Positions 19,632-30,083 of a stretch of DNA of 64,000 nucleotides are shown one piece after another; position 1 is the stretch's first letter, and every line of letters starts with the position of its first letter. The DNA comes from Psychrobacter sp. JCM 18901 (lineage in GTDB: Bacteria; Pseudomonadota; Gammaproteobacteria; Pseudomonadales; Moraxellaceae). Made by a program: the position numbers and the translations under genes. The stretch lies in assembly GCF_000586435.1 (NCBI RefSeq), contig NZ_BAWH01000001.1, forward strand, positions 372,001 through 436,000, in the 5' to 3' direction. The notes beneath the pieces are model-generated. The model had not been told where the DNA came from. It searched no databases and saw only the letters and a list, made by a program, of their open reading frames with translations.

Positions 19632-22619
19632 ATGTCTACTGTGCTATCACACTCTCGCTCATTTATTGCGTTGCCATTGACGCTTGCGGTATCCACTTTA
19701 CTGATTAGTGCGTGTAGCAATACATCAGCGGTAAAAAAACAAAGGTGCGACCAATAGCTCATCTGTCATTACCAAAAGTCCTGCCAGTCAAGGGGCTAAT
19801 ACAGGTAGTGCAGACTACTCAACTGCGTTTTTGGATGCAGAGAGTTTGGATGAGTTGGCTGACTTGTTAGAAGCTACTGACATGACCATGGTAGAAGGTA
19901 ACCAGCTTGCTATTCAGCAATATGGTGATTTGTGGAATCGTCTACGCGCAGGCTACCGCATGAATGGTGGTAAGCCAATCTATAATCAGCGCATTGAAGG
20001 TCAAAAAAAGCTGGTTTACTAGTAGACAGGATTATCTCAATCGCCTAACTGCACGTGCCAGTCGTTATATCTATCATACGGTACGAGAGGCAGAGCGTCG
20101 CAATATTCCAACAGAGCTTGCCTTGTTACCAGTTATCGAAAGCTCTTACGATCCAAGTGGTACGAGTAGTGCGGCAGCTGCGGCTTATGGCAGTTTATTC
20201 CAAGTACAGGCCGTATCTATGGCTTGAACCAAAGCAGCACTTATGATGGTCGTCGCGATGTGATCGAATCGACACGTGCTGCCTATGACTTCTTGACAGC
20301 ACTGCACAACCAGTTTGGTAGTTGGGAGCTAGCATTGGCTGCTTATAACGCTGGACCTGGCCGTGTACAAAAAGCAATTGATGCCAACGCAGCGCGCGGA
20401 CTGCCAACAGATTACTGGTCACTTCAATTACCGACTGAAACGATGAACTATGTGCCGCGTTTCTTAGCTGTAGCCGAAATCGTCGCTAAGCCTGAGCAGT
20501 ATGGTGTGTATCTACCAGCTATCGCTAACCGTCAGCATTTCCGTAGTGTACCAGTTAACTATGGTGTGAGCTTGGCAGAAGTATCGCAGTTAACTGGAGT
20601 CAGCTATGATGAGCTAGAGCGTCTAAACACTGCACTGACATCAGGCCGCGTTGATTCTTCAGGTCCACAGCGTGTCATCATTCCTAACGACGTCAGCCTC
20701 AATGCTGATGCCAAATTAAGTGGCTCAGAGGTAACGGTACAGGCAATGTACTCGCCTCAAACAACGCAGGTAGCTCAAGCACGACAGCGACTACGCCAAG
20801 CTATAATAACAAACCCTATACTGCCTCATCACTACCGTCTACTGGTAGTGCATTGGCTGATTATGCCGCTAGCGCAAGTGTACCTCAGCAGACTACCAGC
20901 TATATCTCACCATCTGCGACGCCAACTAGCAGCTCGGTATACAGTGGCAATTCTTCAGCTCGTACTGAGCCACCACTGACCACAGCAGAGACTAACAAAA
21001 TCAATGCTGAGCTTAAGAGCAGTAACAGTCTACCGACTACCTCAGCTCAGATTACTCAGAACAATACGATTGTCCAAGAGCCACCGCTTAGCAAAGAAGA
21101 GCGTGATTTCATCGCCAATCAAATCCGGAGAAATACCTCTGAGACCAATGTTATCAATGCTGATGGCAACATTAATCTATCAGCCGTACAAACACAGCAG
21201 TCTATCTTAGAAGCGAGTGGTGCAGAGAAGAAACTTAGCTTTGCTAAAACCTCGGTAAGTAAGCCAAAACCTCAAGGCACTCGTACCACTTATACGGTCA
21301 AACGTGGCGATACGCTCTCGAACATTGCGAGTCGAGCAGGGGTTAGCTGGCGTGATATCGCAGAATGGAACCAGATAGATGCCAGTGCCAATTTGCTCTC
21401 TGGCAGTACGTTATATCTATATAATGCCAAGACTATCGAGCCATTGAGTACTGCTAATAACGCCGCCGCTAGTCAGCCTGACAGTTACGTCGTACAAGGC
21501 GGTGATACGCTTATCGGTACGGCTAATCGTTTTGGCTTATCGGTCACTCAGCTAGCCAGCTATAACAACCTGAGCAGCCGTGCTGATCTGCTCAGAGGTC
21601 AGAAACTATGGCTCATACCGGGTAAAGTGACTACACCTGCGACGACACCTGCAGCGCCTTCTACCAAGCCGAGTAAATCAAGCACTGCGACCAAAAACTA
21701 TAAAGTAAAAGCAGGGGACGGATTAATTGCATTGGCACGTCAATTCAATGTGTCGACAGATACTTTAGCCAGTCTCAACGGTATCAACAGCACAAGTTCG
21801 CTATATGTTGGTCAGACACTTAAAGTGCCAGCCAGTGTTGATTTCGATGCTGCAAGCACGACAAGTGCTAGCAGTAGTAACAGCTCAAGCTCGGTCGCGA
21901 CCACCAATTACAAAGTAAAATCAGGTGATACGCTGATTGGTATTGCGAACAGCATCGGAGTGAGTGCAACGGAACTGGCGGCGGTAAACAGCAATTTCGA
22001 TGCAAAGGCTCGCTTGCAACGTGGTCAAACGATTAAAGTTCCTGCTACTAAAGAGTTGGTCGACCGTCAGTTGAATGACAAAGCGGTCAGCTACAAAGTA
22101 AAATCAGGTGATACATTAACGGGTGTCGCTAAACGTTACAATATTGGCTTAAGTGATTTGGCATCAGCGAATAACTTGAATACCAATTCGAATCTGATAC
22201 TGGGCCGTACTATTACCATCCCTGCTAGCGGCAGTGTGGCAAGTGCATCTAGTAGCAGCCAAAGCAGCAGCTCTGCTAGCAGCAGTAGTAGCTCAGTAAG
22301 CAGTGGTACGAAATTAGGTAACACTGAAAGCTACAAAGTTAAATCTGGCGATGGCCTAATTGCTCTAGCACGTCAGTTTGGCATCTCAGTAGAGGACTTG
22401 GCAGCGACCAATGATCTAGCGACCAATGCTCAGCTACAGCGCGGCCAAACGCTTAAAGTACCAAAAGCAACGGTAAGCTATACGGTTGGCTCGGGTGATA
22501 GCTTGATTGGTCTAGCACGTAAATATGGTGTCTCAACACAAGAGCTGGCTGATATGAATAATATCGCCGCTGATACGATGTTGCAGCGTGGTCAGCGTCT
22601 AACTGTTCCAAATCGTTAA
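19632..22619 (+). CDS. mltD: Membrane-bound lytic transglycosylase (MltD type) with seven LysM repeats, four frameshifts
   Basis: Lipoprotein that cleaves glycan strands of peptidoglycan. The signal peptide ends in lipobox LLISAC (Cys about 31). The SLT domain has catalytic-Glu motif LLPVIESSYDP, then GLWQFIPSTGRIYGLNQ, YDGRRDVIEST and LALAAYNAGPGRVQKAI. A degenerate LysM-like segment (VNYGVSLAEVSQLTGVSYDE) and a Ser/Thr-rich linker follow, then seven LysM repeats (openings YTVKRGDTL, YVVQGGDTL, YKVKAGDGL, YKVKSGDTL twice, YKVKSGDGL, YTVGSGDSL). E. coli MltD has two. Extra A at 19733-19739 and 20003-20009, missing base near 20183 and 20759. About 995 residues. Confidence 0.9.
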
Positions 22620-22687
22620 TGAATAAAATATTAATGAATGCCGTGTAAACGAGGCGTCATCAATATTAACTATGAATCGTATCGCAC

Positions 22688-22720
22688 AAAAAAGCTGCTC
22701 TTTATAAGAGCAGCTTTTTT
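22688..22720. terminator. Bidirectional terminator between convergent transglycosylase genes
   Basis: aaaaaagctgctctt / aagagcagctttttt hairpin with a short loop; T runs on both strands serve mltD (plus) and the MltF-type gene (minus). Confidence 0.9.
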
Positions 22721-22782
22721 ATTCAATAAAAATGACTTACTGTTAGAAGTTAGCTTACAAACCGTCTAGTAATAGCTACAAA

Positions 22783-23989
22783 TTAGACCGTCTGAGTTTT
22801 AATAGTCTCAAGATAGCTTCGGATATTACTGACATAATGCATGGCTTGACCATAGCGGCTATTCGACGCTCTATTATCTGCTAAATAAGCATAGACGTTC
22901 GCCCAGCTCTTATCATCGATACCTTGAGCTCGCAGTTCGCGCTGGATTCTTTTTACCGCATTGGGACCCATGTTATAACCTGCAAGGGCAAACCAGATAC
23001 GGTCAGTTTTTGGCACATCAGAGAAATCTGCTTTCACTTGCTCTAGATAGCGTGCACCGCCACCAATGCTTTGGTAAGGATCGACACGGTCTGAGACGCC
23101 ATCGCTTTGCAGTGTTATTGGTCAGCATCATTAACCCGCGTACGCCAGTCGGCGACACAGCATTGGCATCAAGGTGTGACTCTTGATAACCCATCGCGAC
23201 CAGCAGTTCCCAATCGTGATTGTAATTACGTGCTTGCTCTTCAAACGAAGACTGATAGTCCGGTAACTTTTCTGTCAACGTTCTCTGGAAGTGATCCTGA
23301 CTATAGGCATCTTTAAGCAAGTTTTGATTGTAGAACGCAGCAAGTTTTTGTGTGTTTTGTAGCTTAATACTATCGCACAAAAAGTAACTAGCCTTTCTTG
23401 ATAGTGGATCATTGGATGAGCTAAATGTCCAACTTACCTTAGGGTGTAGTCCGTTCTTAGTCAGACTAGAATCATAACCACAGCTGACATTGATAGACGA
23501 TAAATTTAGCTGGCTTTTCAGCTTGGTGCTAGCCGTAGTCAATGCCATGTCAGCGTTGCCGGTTCTTAGTGCTTTTAGCGCGGCTTCTTCACTGGCGTAG
23601 GCTTTTAGATTGATATCGACCCCGAGCTCGTCAGCGTAAGTGCGCACCAGATCAAAACCAAAACCATGTTGGAAGCCATCGGTAGCAAAATAAGTGCTAT
23701 CGCCTGGTACTGCAGCAATGGTCAAGGTGTTCTCCAGCATGACATTGTCATAGGCTGGTACCGATGTGTTCATGGTCGTCAGGCTCTCAGCAGGCAACGA
23801 GAGTAGAGCGATACTAGAGATTTGTGCCAGCTTCTTGGTTCTGGCAAAATGATTAGACGCAATAGGGGTAACGGATGAAACGATGTTACTTTTGGTGTTC
23901 AGTAGGCGTTTAGATGGACGCAGTAAATAAGAAATACGGCGTCTGGCCCCTTGCGCAGATACTTTTACACGATAAGTAATACGCTGCAT
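22783..23989 (-). CDS. mltF: MltF-type lytic transglycosylase with short solute-binding domain, frameshifted
   Basis: Joins a substrate-binding-protein-like N-terminal domain to an SLT transglycosylase. The start ATG at 23989 has an excellent AGGAG site. Domain 1 (about 90-210) has TLTIAAVPGDSTYFATDG, GFGFDLVRTYADELGV and ALRTGNADMALT. The SLT part has ELLVAMGYQESHLDANAVSP (catalytic Glu in YQES), TGVRGLMMLTNNTAK and ALAGYNMGPNAVKRI. Near 23098-23108 two bases appear lost, breaking the expected AMGVSDRVDPYQSIGGGARY. At about 402 residues it is clearly shorter than E. coli MltF (518); the binding domain is abbreviated. Confidence 0.85.
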
Positions 23990-25070
23990 GGATGTCTCCT
24001 GATTTTAGCCATCCTTCTTACCGCAAAAACACGTATAAATATATGTGCATAATATTGACATATATCGATATCGTATCTTAAATAGAGTGGCATTTTTAAT
24101 AGGATAAATGCCGCTCTATCTTGTTTGACTATAGCGCCACTAGCGTACTCTCTCTAAGAGTTAGTGGGATAGTTTGTCGTCAGCCAGCTATCGATATGTC
24201 ATAAAAGCGTTCTAAACAGTGTTTATAAGTACTGGTTTAAAATACTGAACGCACAACGACGCGAAGGATATAAATCAGATGATTCCTTCATCGATAACTA
24301 AATATGGCTAGTGGCCAAACAACTATATATCAAACATAGGTAAGGTCATGATTAAGTTATTGAGACAAAGACATAGCTTGAAACATTGATGTAAGGTTTT
24401 GCCAATGAGGCAAATACATTCATCTGTTTTAACTATGCTAACTTTGATGGCTGGCTATACTTTGAATCACTAATATTAAGTTACTAGTAATAGGATAGCT
24501 GGCTACTAAAGTTGTTTGTCCAGCAATGAGGGTAAGCAAAATAACCAAAATTGATAGTTTATAGCTGTCTATCAAACTGGCTAGGTCATAACGTCATCGC
24601 GACACCAAAAATAAAAAAATACCATGCCGCTAACATATATAGTGCAAACATAGTATTTCAATGGGTAGCGGTTTAAAACCTCATCACTGATATAGCATGA
24701 TAAAGTCTTAAACAACTACCAGCATTATTTTAGTGCCATAACCGGAAGCTGTAATAATGGGAAGTTTCATGACAAAACGTTCTTTCTTACGAGTAGTAAT
24801 ATGCGGTTACTAATTGCATTATTCAAGTGGAGTTAAGAAAAAAAGCGATAAAACTTAACAATTAAGATATAAACGGTTAATTTTCCAGATATTTGGTACA
24901 TAATAATCAAAAATAGAATAACAAAGTTTAAATAGTAGTCAAACTAGACTTTATGCTTATGGTGTGACTATAGCATTAGCAAGTCTAGTTTGGCTTTTAA
25001 ATTATCATTTCCTTTATAAGTTTTTCTCTATCAATGACAACCGTTTAAAATGGCTTTTTAAGTGGTTAGT
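23990..25070. other. 1.08-kb gene-free AT-rich stretch
   Basis: No reading frame with family resemblance or ribosome site on either strand, no tRNA. The only clear structure is the long hairpin at 24938-24994 at its far end. Confidence 0.6.
24938..24994. repeat. Long nested hairpin upstream of Nif3 gene end
   Basis: Perfect 12-base arms CAAACTAGACTT (24940-24951) and AAGTCTAGTTTG (24981-24992), extended outward by a G-T and a G-C pair, with a nested ATGCT/AGCAT pair inside the 29-base loop. On the plus strand it is followed by CTTTTA, so it may be a terminator or end of a small RNA. Confidence 0.55.
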
Positions 25071-25893
25071 TTATGCTGGATTTTCGATATCGATTAAAGT
25101 AACTGGCAGACCAAATTTTTGAGCGACTATCTCTCCTAACGCCTGAATACCGCCACGCTCCGTTGCATGATGACCACAAGCAAAATAGTCAATCCCAAGC
25201 TCGCGCGCGCTATGTGTGGTACGCTCAGATATCTCACCAGAGATAAACGCATCACAGCCCATGCTAGCCGCTTGCTCAATCATGTCTTGCGCACCGCCTG
25301 TACATATACCCACACGTTCGATCAGCCTGCCATTTGTCTGAGCAGAAGCGTCTGTATGATACTCAGCTGAGATATGTAATGGCGCGCGACCTAAGGCTTG
25401 AGTAATGGTTGAAATGAGATCGTCAGCACTTTGCGGTGTGCAAGTAGCGATATTGCCCACAGGATGGGATTCGGTAGGATAGAGCGCACCAGTAATCGTC
25501 ATGCCGAGCATGTCAGCAAGTTTTGCGTTGTTGCCAGAGATTGGGTGTGCATCAAGCGGTAGATGATAGCCAATCATAGAAATACCGTGTTGCATCAGCT
25601 TGCGCACGCGTCGACCTTTCATCAGTGAGCGTAGCAGGTTCGCCTTTCCAGAAGTATCCATGATGTACCATAATCGCATCGGCATTGTCAGCGATGGCAG
25701 CATCTATCAAGGCTTCACAAGCCGTGACACCAGTGACGATACGTTGAATCGGGCGTCCACCATCGATTTGTAGACCATTTGGCGCATAGTCTTTAAACGC
25801 GCTGGTAGATAAGTAGTCGTCACAGAACTGTGTCAATGCCTGAGCGCTAATGCTTTGAGTATTGGATTCAGCTGTCGTATGATTTGCAGTCAT
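25071..25893 (-). CDS. Nif3-like dinuclear metal centre protein (YbgI), one frameshift
   Basis: Nif3/YbgI family; members form hexamers with a two-metal site, and the cellular role is unsettled (linked to GTP cyclohydrolase-like folds). Metal-ligand motifs: IMVHHGYFWKGEP (two His), GYHLPLDAHP, and near the C terminus FACGHHATERGGIQALGE (His and Glu). The frame changes near 25615-25625, between PATLT and MKGRRVRKLMQHG; the conserved family text there is GMKxxR, so two bases lost or one gained. Restored length about 273, normal for the family. It stands alone upstream of a divergent protease gene. Confidence 0.88.
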
Positions 25894-26273
25894 TATGTTT
25901 TCCTGTCATCAATAAAATGTATGTCGTAAGGTGCTGTAGATTAACTAAGCAAAAATTATGTATTACCTGTCATGTTTGAGAGTGTTTGGTTTTGGATTTC
26001 TCGCTTTATGTTCAATTCTCGAAATGTTGAAGTGTCGAGCATCGTAAAAGCTATTTTAACATGCCGTTGTAAGCAAGCAGGCAAGCTGGATAACTGAAAT
26101 GGTACACGATACGTTACTATTTACTGGTATTGCGGTTATAATTTATATACGTGAGTCTGCCTAGCTGTATAGCATTTGACCATCTGATGAATGGGTAAAC
26201 ACTAGCTAAGCGGTCGCCATTATCTCACATCGTTTTTCACTGTCTGTTTGCAATAAATTTATAGAGGTTTTAT
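25894..26273. other. Divergent intergenic region
   Basis: 380 bases between the Nif3 gene and the protease gene. It contains one good plus-strand promoter (26114-26142) and a long leader; nothing else recognised. Confidence 0.55.
26114..26142 (+). promoter_or_regulatory. Putative sigma-70 promoter for the DegS-type protease
   Basis: TTACTA (26114-26119), a 17-base spacer and a perfect TATAAT (26137-26142), about 130 bases upstream of the start codon. The -35 element is poor. Confidence 0.45.
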
Positions 26274-27599
26274 ATGTCGTCATCCCGGAACACCAATAAC
26301 AAGGCGTCTTTATTAAAATGGTTACCTTGGGTCTTATTGCTGCTAGTGTTGGCAGCGTTTATCTGGTTGTTCACGAGTATGAAGTCGACGTCAGAGGCCA
26401 CATGGGAGCCGCCGAGAACCCCGCCTGCGGAGCAGCAAGCAGCAGAGCCAGTGTCGGACACGCCAGCGCCTATCTCTTCTTATCATAATGCAGTGGCGCG
26501 TGCGTCGCAGTCTGTAGTCAATATCTATACGACGCAAACGATGACCGAACATCCTTATATGGATGATCCCGTACTGCGCCGATTTTTTTGAATATCATGG
26601 TGGCCCATCACAAGAGCAGGGTAATACCAATTTAGGCTCAGGTGTAATCGTATCAGAAGATGGCTATATCGTGACCAATGCCCACGTGATCGAAAAAGCT
26701 GATGAAATCACAGTCGCGTTTAATGATGGTCGTAAGAGTCGTGCCAGAATTATCGGTACAGATCCTGACAGTGACTTAGCTGTGATCAAGGTTGATATGA
26801 CAGGGCTGACACCACTCGGCTTCCGCGAAGACCCGATTCGTGTGGGTGATTTGGCGCTAGCGATTGGTAATCCATTTGGTGTGGGTCAGACAGTGACGCA
26901 GGGGATTATCTCAGCGACTGGTCGTACTGGACTGGGCGTCAATAAGTTTGAAGACTTTATCCAGACCGATGCGGCGATCAATCCCGGTAACTCAGGCGGC
27001 GCACTGGTCGATGCTCATGGCGAGCTAGTCGGTATCAACACCGTCATATTCTCGCGCTCTGGTGGCTCGATGGGTATTGGCTTTGCGATTCCAACGGCAC
27101 TGGTTGAGCAAGTGATGAATGCCTTGATCAAAGACGGCCGTGTCAGTCGTGGCTGGTTGGGTATCGAGATTCAGTCACAGTTACGTGACCCAACACAGTT
27201 AGAGACATCAACAGGCGTAGAAGTACTAAACGTCATTGATAACAGTCCAGCGGCAAAAAGTGGTCTACGTGTCGGTGATATCGTCCTAACCATCGACGAT
27301 GTCGAGATGACAGATGCCAATACCTTGATTCAGTATGTTGCCCGTAAGCCACCAAATACTGAACTGGATGCGCAGATATTGCGTCAAGGTAAAAACGCCC
27401 AAGTAAAAATCACGCTAGAAGAACGTCCAGCACAAGAGCCACTTGAGCGTCCTGTCTTACTGCAAAATGAGAGCATGGGTGGAATGGAGCAGCCAAACAT
27501 TCAAGCGATGAAGAAACGCCAATGATGTCAAAGGCAGAGCGTGATCGTATGCGCGAAGAGCTGATGAAACTGTTTGAACAAGATGCCGCGTCGCAGTAA
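26274..27599 (+). CDS. DegS/AlgW-type periplasmic serine protease, two frameshifts
   Basis: Trypsin-like protease anchored by one N-terminal helix (LLKWLPWVLLLLVLAAFIWL), with catalytic triad His in VTNAHVIEKA, Asp in DPDSDLAVIK and Ser in NPGNSGGALV, then a single PDZ domain (GVEVLNVIDNSPAAKSGLRV). One PDZ plus a membrane anchor matches DegS/AlgW, which cleave anti-sigma factors in the envelope stress response, rather than DegP. A T7 run at 26583-26589 (six expected) splits LRRFFEYHGG; a missing A near 27514 truncates the tail, which otherwise reads MMSKAERDRMREELMKLFEQ and stops at 27597-27599. No rseA/mucA-like gene is in the window. Confidence 0.88.
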
Positions 27600-27674
27600 G
27601 TTGTAGTTATTCTTACCACTATGTGCTGACTCATAATGTATATATGAGTCAGCACTTTTATTTAGCTAATAACA

Positions 27675-27713
27675 TAAAAAAGCGCGCTCCTTATTTAAAG
27701 GAGCGCGCTTTTT
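27675..27713. terminator. Bidirectional terminator
   Basis: aaaaaagcgcgctcctt / aaggagcgcgctttttt arms with a short loop between the convergent protease and ferredoxin genes. Confidence 0.92.
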
Positions 27714-27768
27714 GTTGGGGCTAGTTTTTCTGAATTTTAAAGGCTATCTTTATCTATATATAACGTTG

Positions 27769-28038
27769 CTATAACTTCTCAATAGGGTCATGATTGATAT
27801 AGATAACGCCTTGCACACGGCAACAGCAGGGCAGGATTTCATCTTCTTCAATCATCGCCAGTGGGTCAAATGGATAGTCGACCGTATGCGAGCTAGCAAT
27901 ACGTTTGACTCGGCAACTACCACAGTAGCCTTCGCGGCATTGATAGTTTACCTCGTGTCCGGTGCGTAGCAGTCCATCTAGCAGACTCTCGTCATCGTGT
28001 AGATAGAACTGCTTTTTACTGGTCATTACCCAAGTCAT
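27769..28038 (-). CDS. yfaE: 2Fe-2S ferredoxin, YfaE-like
   Basis: Plant-type [2Fe-2S] ferredoxin, 89 residues. Cluster ligands are in YQCREGYCGSCRVKR (C-x4-C-x2-C) and the fourth in DEILPCCCRVQG. In E. coli YfaE is encoded next to nrdAB and donates electrons for rebuilding the diferric-tyrosyl radical of NrdB. Here it lies 187 bases downstream of nrdB on the same strand, and both motifs match YfaE closely. The start ATG at 28038 begins MTWVMTSKKQ; the second ATG (residue 5) is an alternative. Confidence 0.88.
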   Translation of the reverse strand: MTWVMTSKKQFYLHDDESLLDGLLRTGHEVNYQCREGYCGSCRVKRIASSHTVDYPFDPLAMIEEDEILPCCCRVQGVIYINHDPIEKL

Positions 28039-28124
28039 CGTTAATCCTATTGGGATATGTCTGTGCTATTGCTATCCCTACTATTAACCCATAAGACGAT
28101 TATAGCGGCAGAAATTTTATAGCT

Positions 28125-28240
28125 TCAAATCTTTACCGCTCAAGCCTTTATCATTCAAAGTCTTTCTAGCTCAAAGCTCTTATAGTTCAGATTTTTATAT
28201 CTCAAAGCTTTTACAACTCAGCTCTTATAATTCAAAGTCG
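28125..28240. repeat. Eight-copy degenerate tandem repeat, 15-16 bp period
   Basis: TCAAA/TCAAG/TCAG starts occur at 28125, 28140, 28155, 28171, 28187, 28202, 28218 and 28232, spacing 14-16. The consensus is about TCAAAGCTTTTAnnnn with palindromic core AAAGCTTT. The array follows nrdB, and its last copy lies inside the nrdB coding end. Confidence 0.75.
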
Positions 28241-29357
28241 TCAAAATCACTGTCTGACAAGTCAGAGTCAATCTGACCAACCAAGTACGAGCTAATCTCA
28301 GTCTCTTGCGGTGCTACCTGCACATTGTCAGAGGACAACCACGTGTTGATCCACGGGATTGGGTTTGACTTTGAGTTCGGGAACGCCGCTGGCAAGCCGA
28401 CGGTTTCCATACGCAAGTTAGTGATGTATTCGATATATTGGCACAGAATGTCTTTGTTTAGACCAATCATCGAGCCATCTTTGAACAGATAACCTGCCCA
28501 TTCTTTTTCTTGCTCAGCAGCCTTGCGGAAAATCTCAATGCTTTCTTCATAGCACTCTGCGGCAATCTCGACCATCTCAGGATCGTCACGACCGTTGCGC
28601 ATGAGGTTTAGCATGTGCTGTGTACCCGTCAGATGCAGCGCTTCATCACGTGCGATGAGCTTGATGATTTTGGCATTACCTTCCATCAATTACGCTCAGC
28701 AAACGCAAACGAGCAAGCAAACGATACATAGAAACGAATGGCTTCTAGGACGTTGACCGCCATGATGCATAGGTACATCTGCTTTTTCAGTGATCTCAAA
28801 TCAACGGTCACTTGCTCACCATTGATATTGTGCGTACCTGGACCGTACAAGCTATATAGCTGTGAGTTGCGGTACAGCTCATCATAGTACTGAGCGATAT
28901 CAGAGGCACGGCCTAAGATATGCTCGTTTTGCATAATGTCATCAAAGATAATATTTGGGTCATTGACGATATTACGAATGATATGCGTATAGCTGCGTGA
29001 GTGAATAGTCTCAGAGAACGACCATGTCTCGATCCACGTCTCAAGCTCAGGGATAGACACCAGCGGCAGTAGCACCACGTTTGGACTACGACCTTGGATA
29101 GAGTCGAGTAGGGTCTGGTATTTGAGGTTGCTCAAAAATATGTGCTGCTCATGCGAGGACAGATTGCTAAAGTCGATACGATCGCGTGATACATCGACTT
29201 CTTCTGGACGCCAAAAGAACGATAGCTGCTTTTCAATCAATTGCTCAAAGATAGGATGTTTTTGTTGGTCATAGCGCGCCACGTTGACGGGCTGACCAAA
29301 GAACATCGGCTCTTTTAGCGCATTGTTTGGCGTTTGAGAAAAAATCGAGTAAGTCAT
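28225..29357 (-). CDS. nrdB: Ribonucleotide reductase class Ia beta subunit, one frameshift
   Basis: Radical-bearing subunit that, with NrdA, makes deoxynucleotides. The radical tyrosine lies in [17 protein letters not shown]; iron ligands include [12 protein letters not shown] and ASDIAQ-region acids (NEHILGR). C-terminal peptide DSDFDDFEL is the acidic tail that binds NrdA. One T is missing at 28690-28691 (plus strand), changing [13 protein letters not shown] to an early stop. Restored length about 377, as in E. coli (376). The TAA stop is at 28225. It is preceded by an unknown Lys/Ala-rich gene and followed by a YfaE-like ferredoxin. Confidence 0.95.
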
Positions 29358-29454
29358 GGGACTGCCTTTATAATTGATACGGTTATTAATTTATAGGGGT
29401 TTGACTGGTTTTGATCTGATACTATGACACGTTTTTGGATTATAGCGTTTTAGC

Positions 29455-29824
29455 TTAGAGGTTCTCTAGTGATATCTGTGACGACTCTTGCCCATCGTTC
29501 ATATAGGCTTTGAATATCTCGCTCAGCTCACTATCATCGAGCGCTTCTAATTCATCAAGCGCGCTTTTGCGCAGGGTACTTACATCCGACTCTTCTACTA
29601 CTTTTGAGTCTTTTTTTAGCCGCTCTTGATGCTGGCTTTTTGGCTGCTTTTGCCGCGCTTTTTTTGGTGACCGTTGTCTTTGGTGCTTCATTCACAACTA
29701 ACTGCTGACGCACCGCTGCAATATCAACCTCGACTTGTACGATATGCGAGTCACCATCGTTTAGGTCTGAAAATATGTTTGGGATAAACAAACCACCGTC
29801 TTTGATGATTGCCGTATATTGCAC
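29455..29824 (-). CDS. Unknown Lys/Ala-rich protein upstream of nrdB, one frameshift
   Basis: After removing one base from the T7 run at 29611-29617 (plus strand) it is a 122-residue protein in three parts: a compact N terminus (MQYTAIIKDGGLFIPNIFSD, reminiscent of small antitoxin-type strands), a middle TKKSAAKAAKKPASRAAKKD stretch like histone-H1/PhaF-type tails, and an acidic helical end (ALDELEALDDSELSEIFKAY). I do not recognise the family. It is 97 bases upstream of nrdB on the same strand and has its own extended -10 element, so it may be co-transcribed with nrdB. Confidence 0.6.
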
Positions 29825-29860
29825 ATGACCTCCGTCGTTTTATTCTGTCTGTATGTTTTC

Positions 29861-29869
29861 ATTATAACA
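29861..29869 (-). promoter_or_regulatory. Extended -10 element before the unknown gene and nrdB
   Basis: On the minus strand TGTTATAAT, an extended -10 with perfect TATAAT, lies about 37 bases upstream of the ATG at 29824. No good -35 is visible, as is usual with extended -10 promoters. Confidence 0.5.
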
Positions 29870-30083
29870 GTAGCCAATCCCGCCTACCGCTTGTATTTGC
29901 TTTGCCGCTGGCGTGCAGTCTATCGTGTCTGACCGCATTCCTGTTGTCTCGATACTACGCTCAGTCACAGACCGCATCGCCATCGTCGTCAGCAGGATAC
30001 CGCTACAGTCGGGGCTAAACGACCGTGTTAGGGCATCGTTCTTTTTCCTTAGTAACTTTTCTGTTTGGGCGTAATCTACAACA

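Noticed and set aside
29809..30018. 69-codon plus-strand reading frame between the unknown gene and abiH
   Set aside because: Opposite to a convincing promoter for the unknown gene, no ribosome site, Ser/Arg/Leu-rich translation typical of antisense reading.
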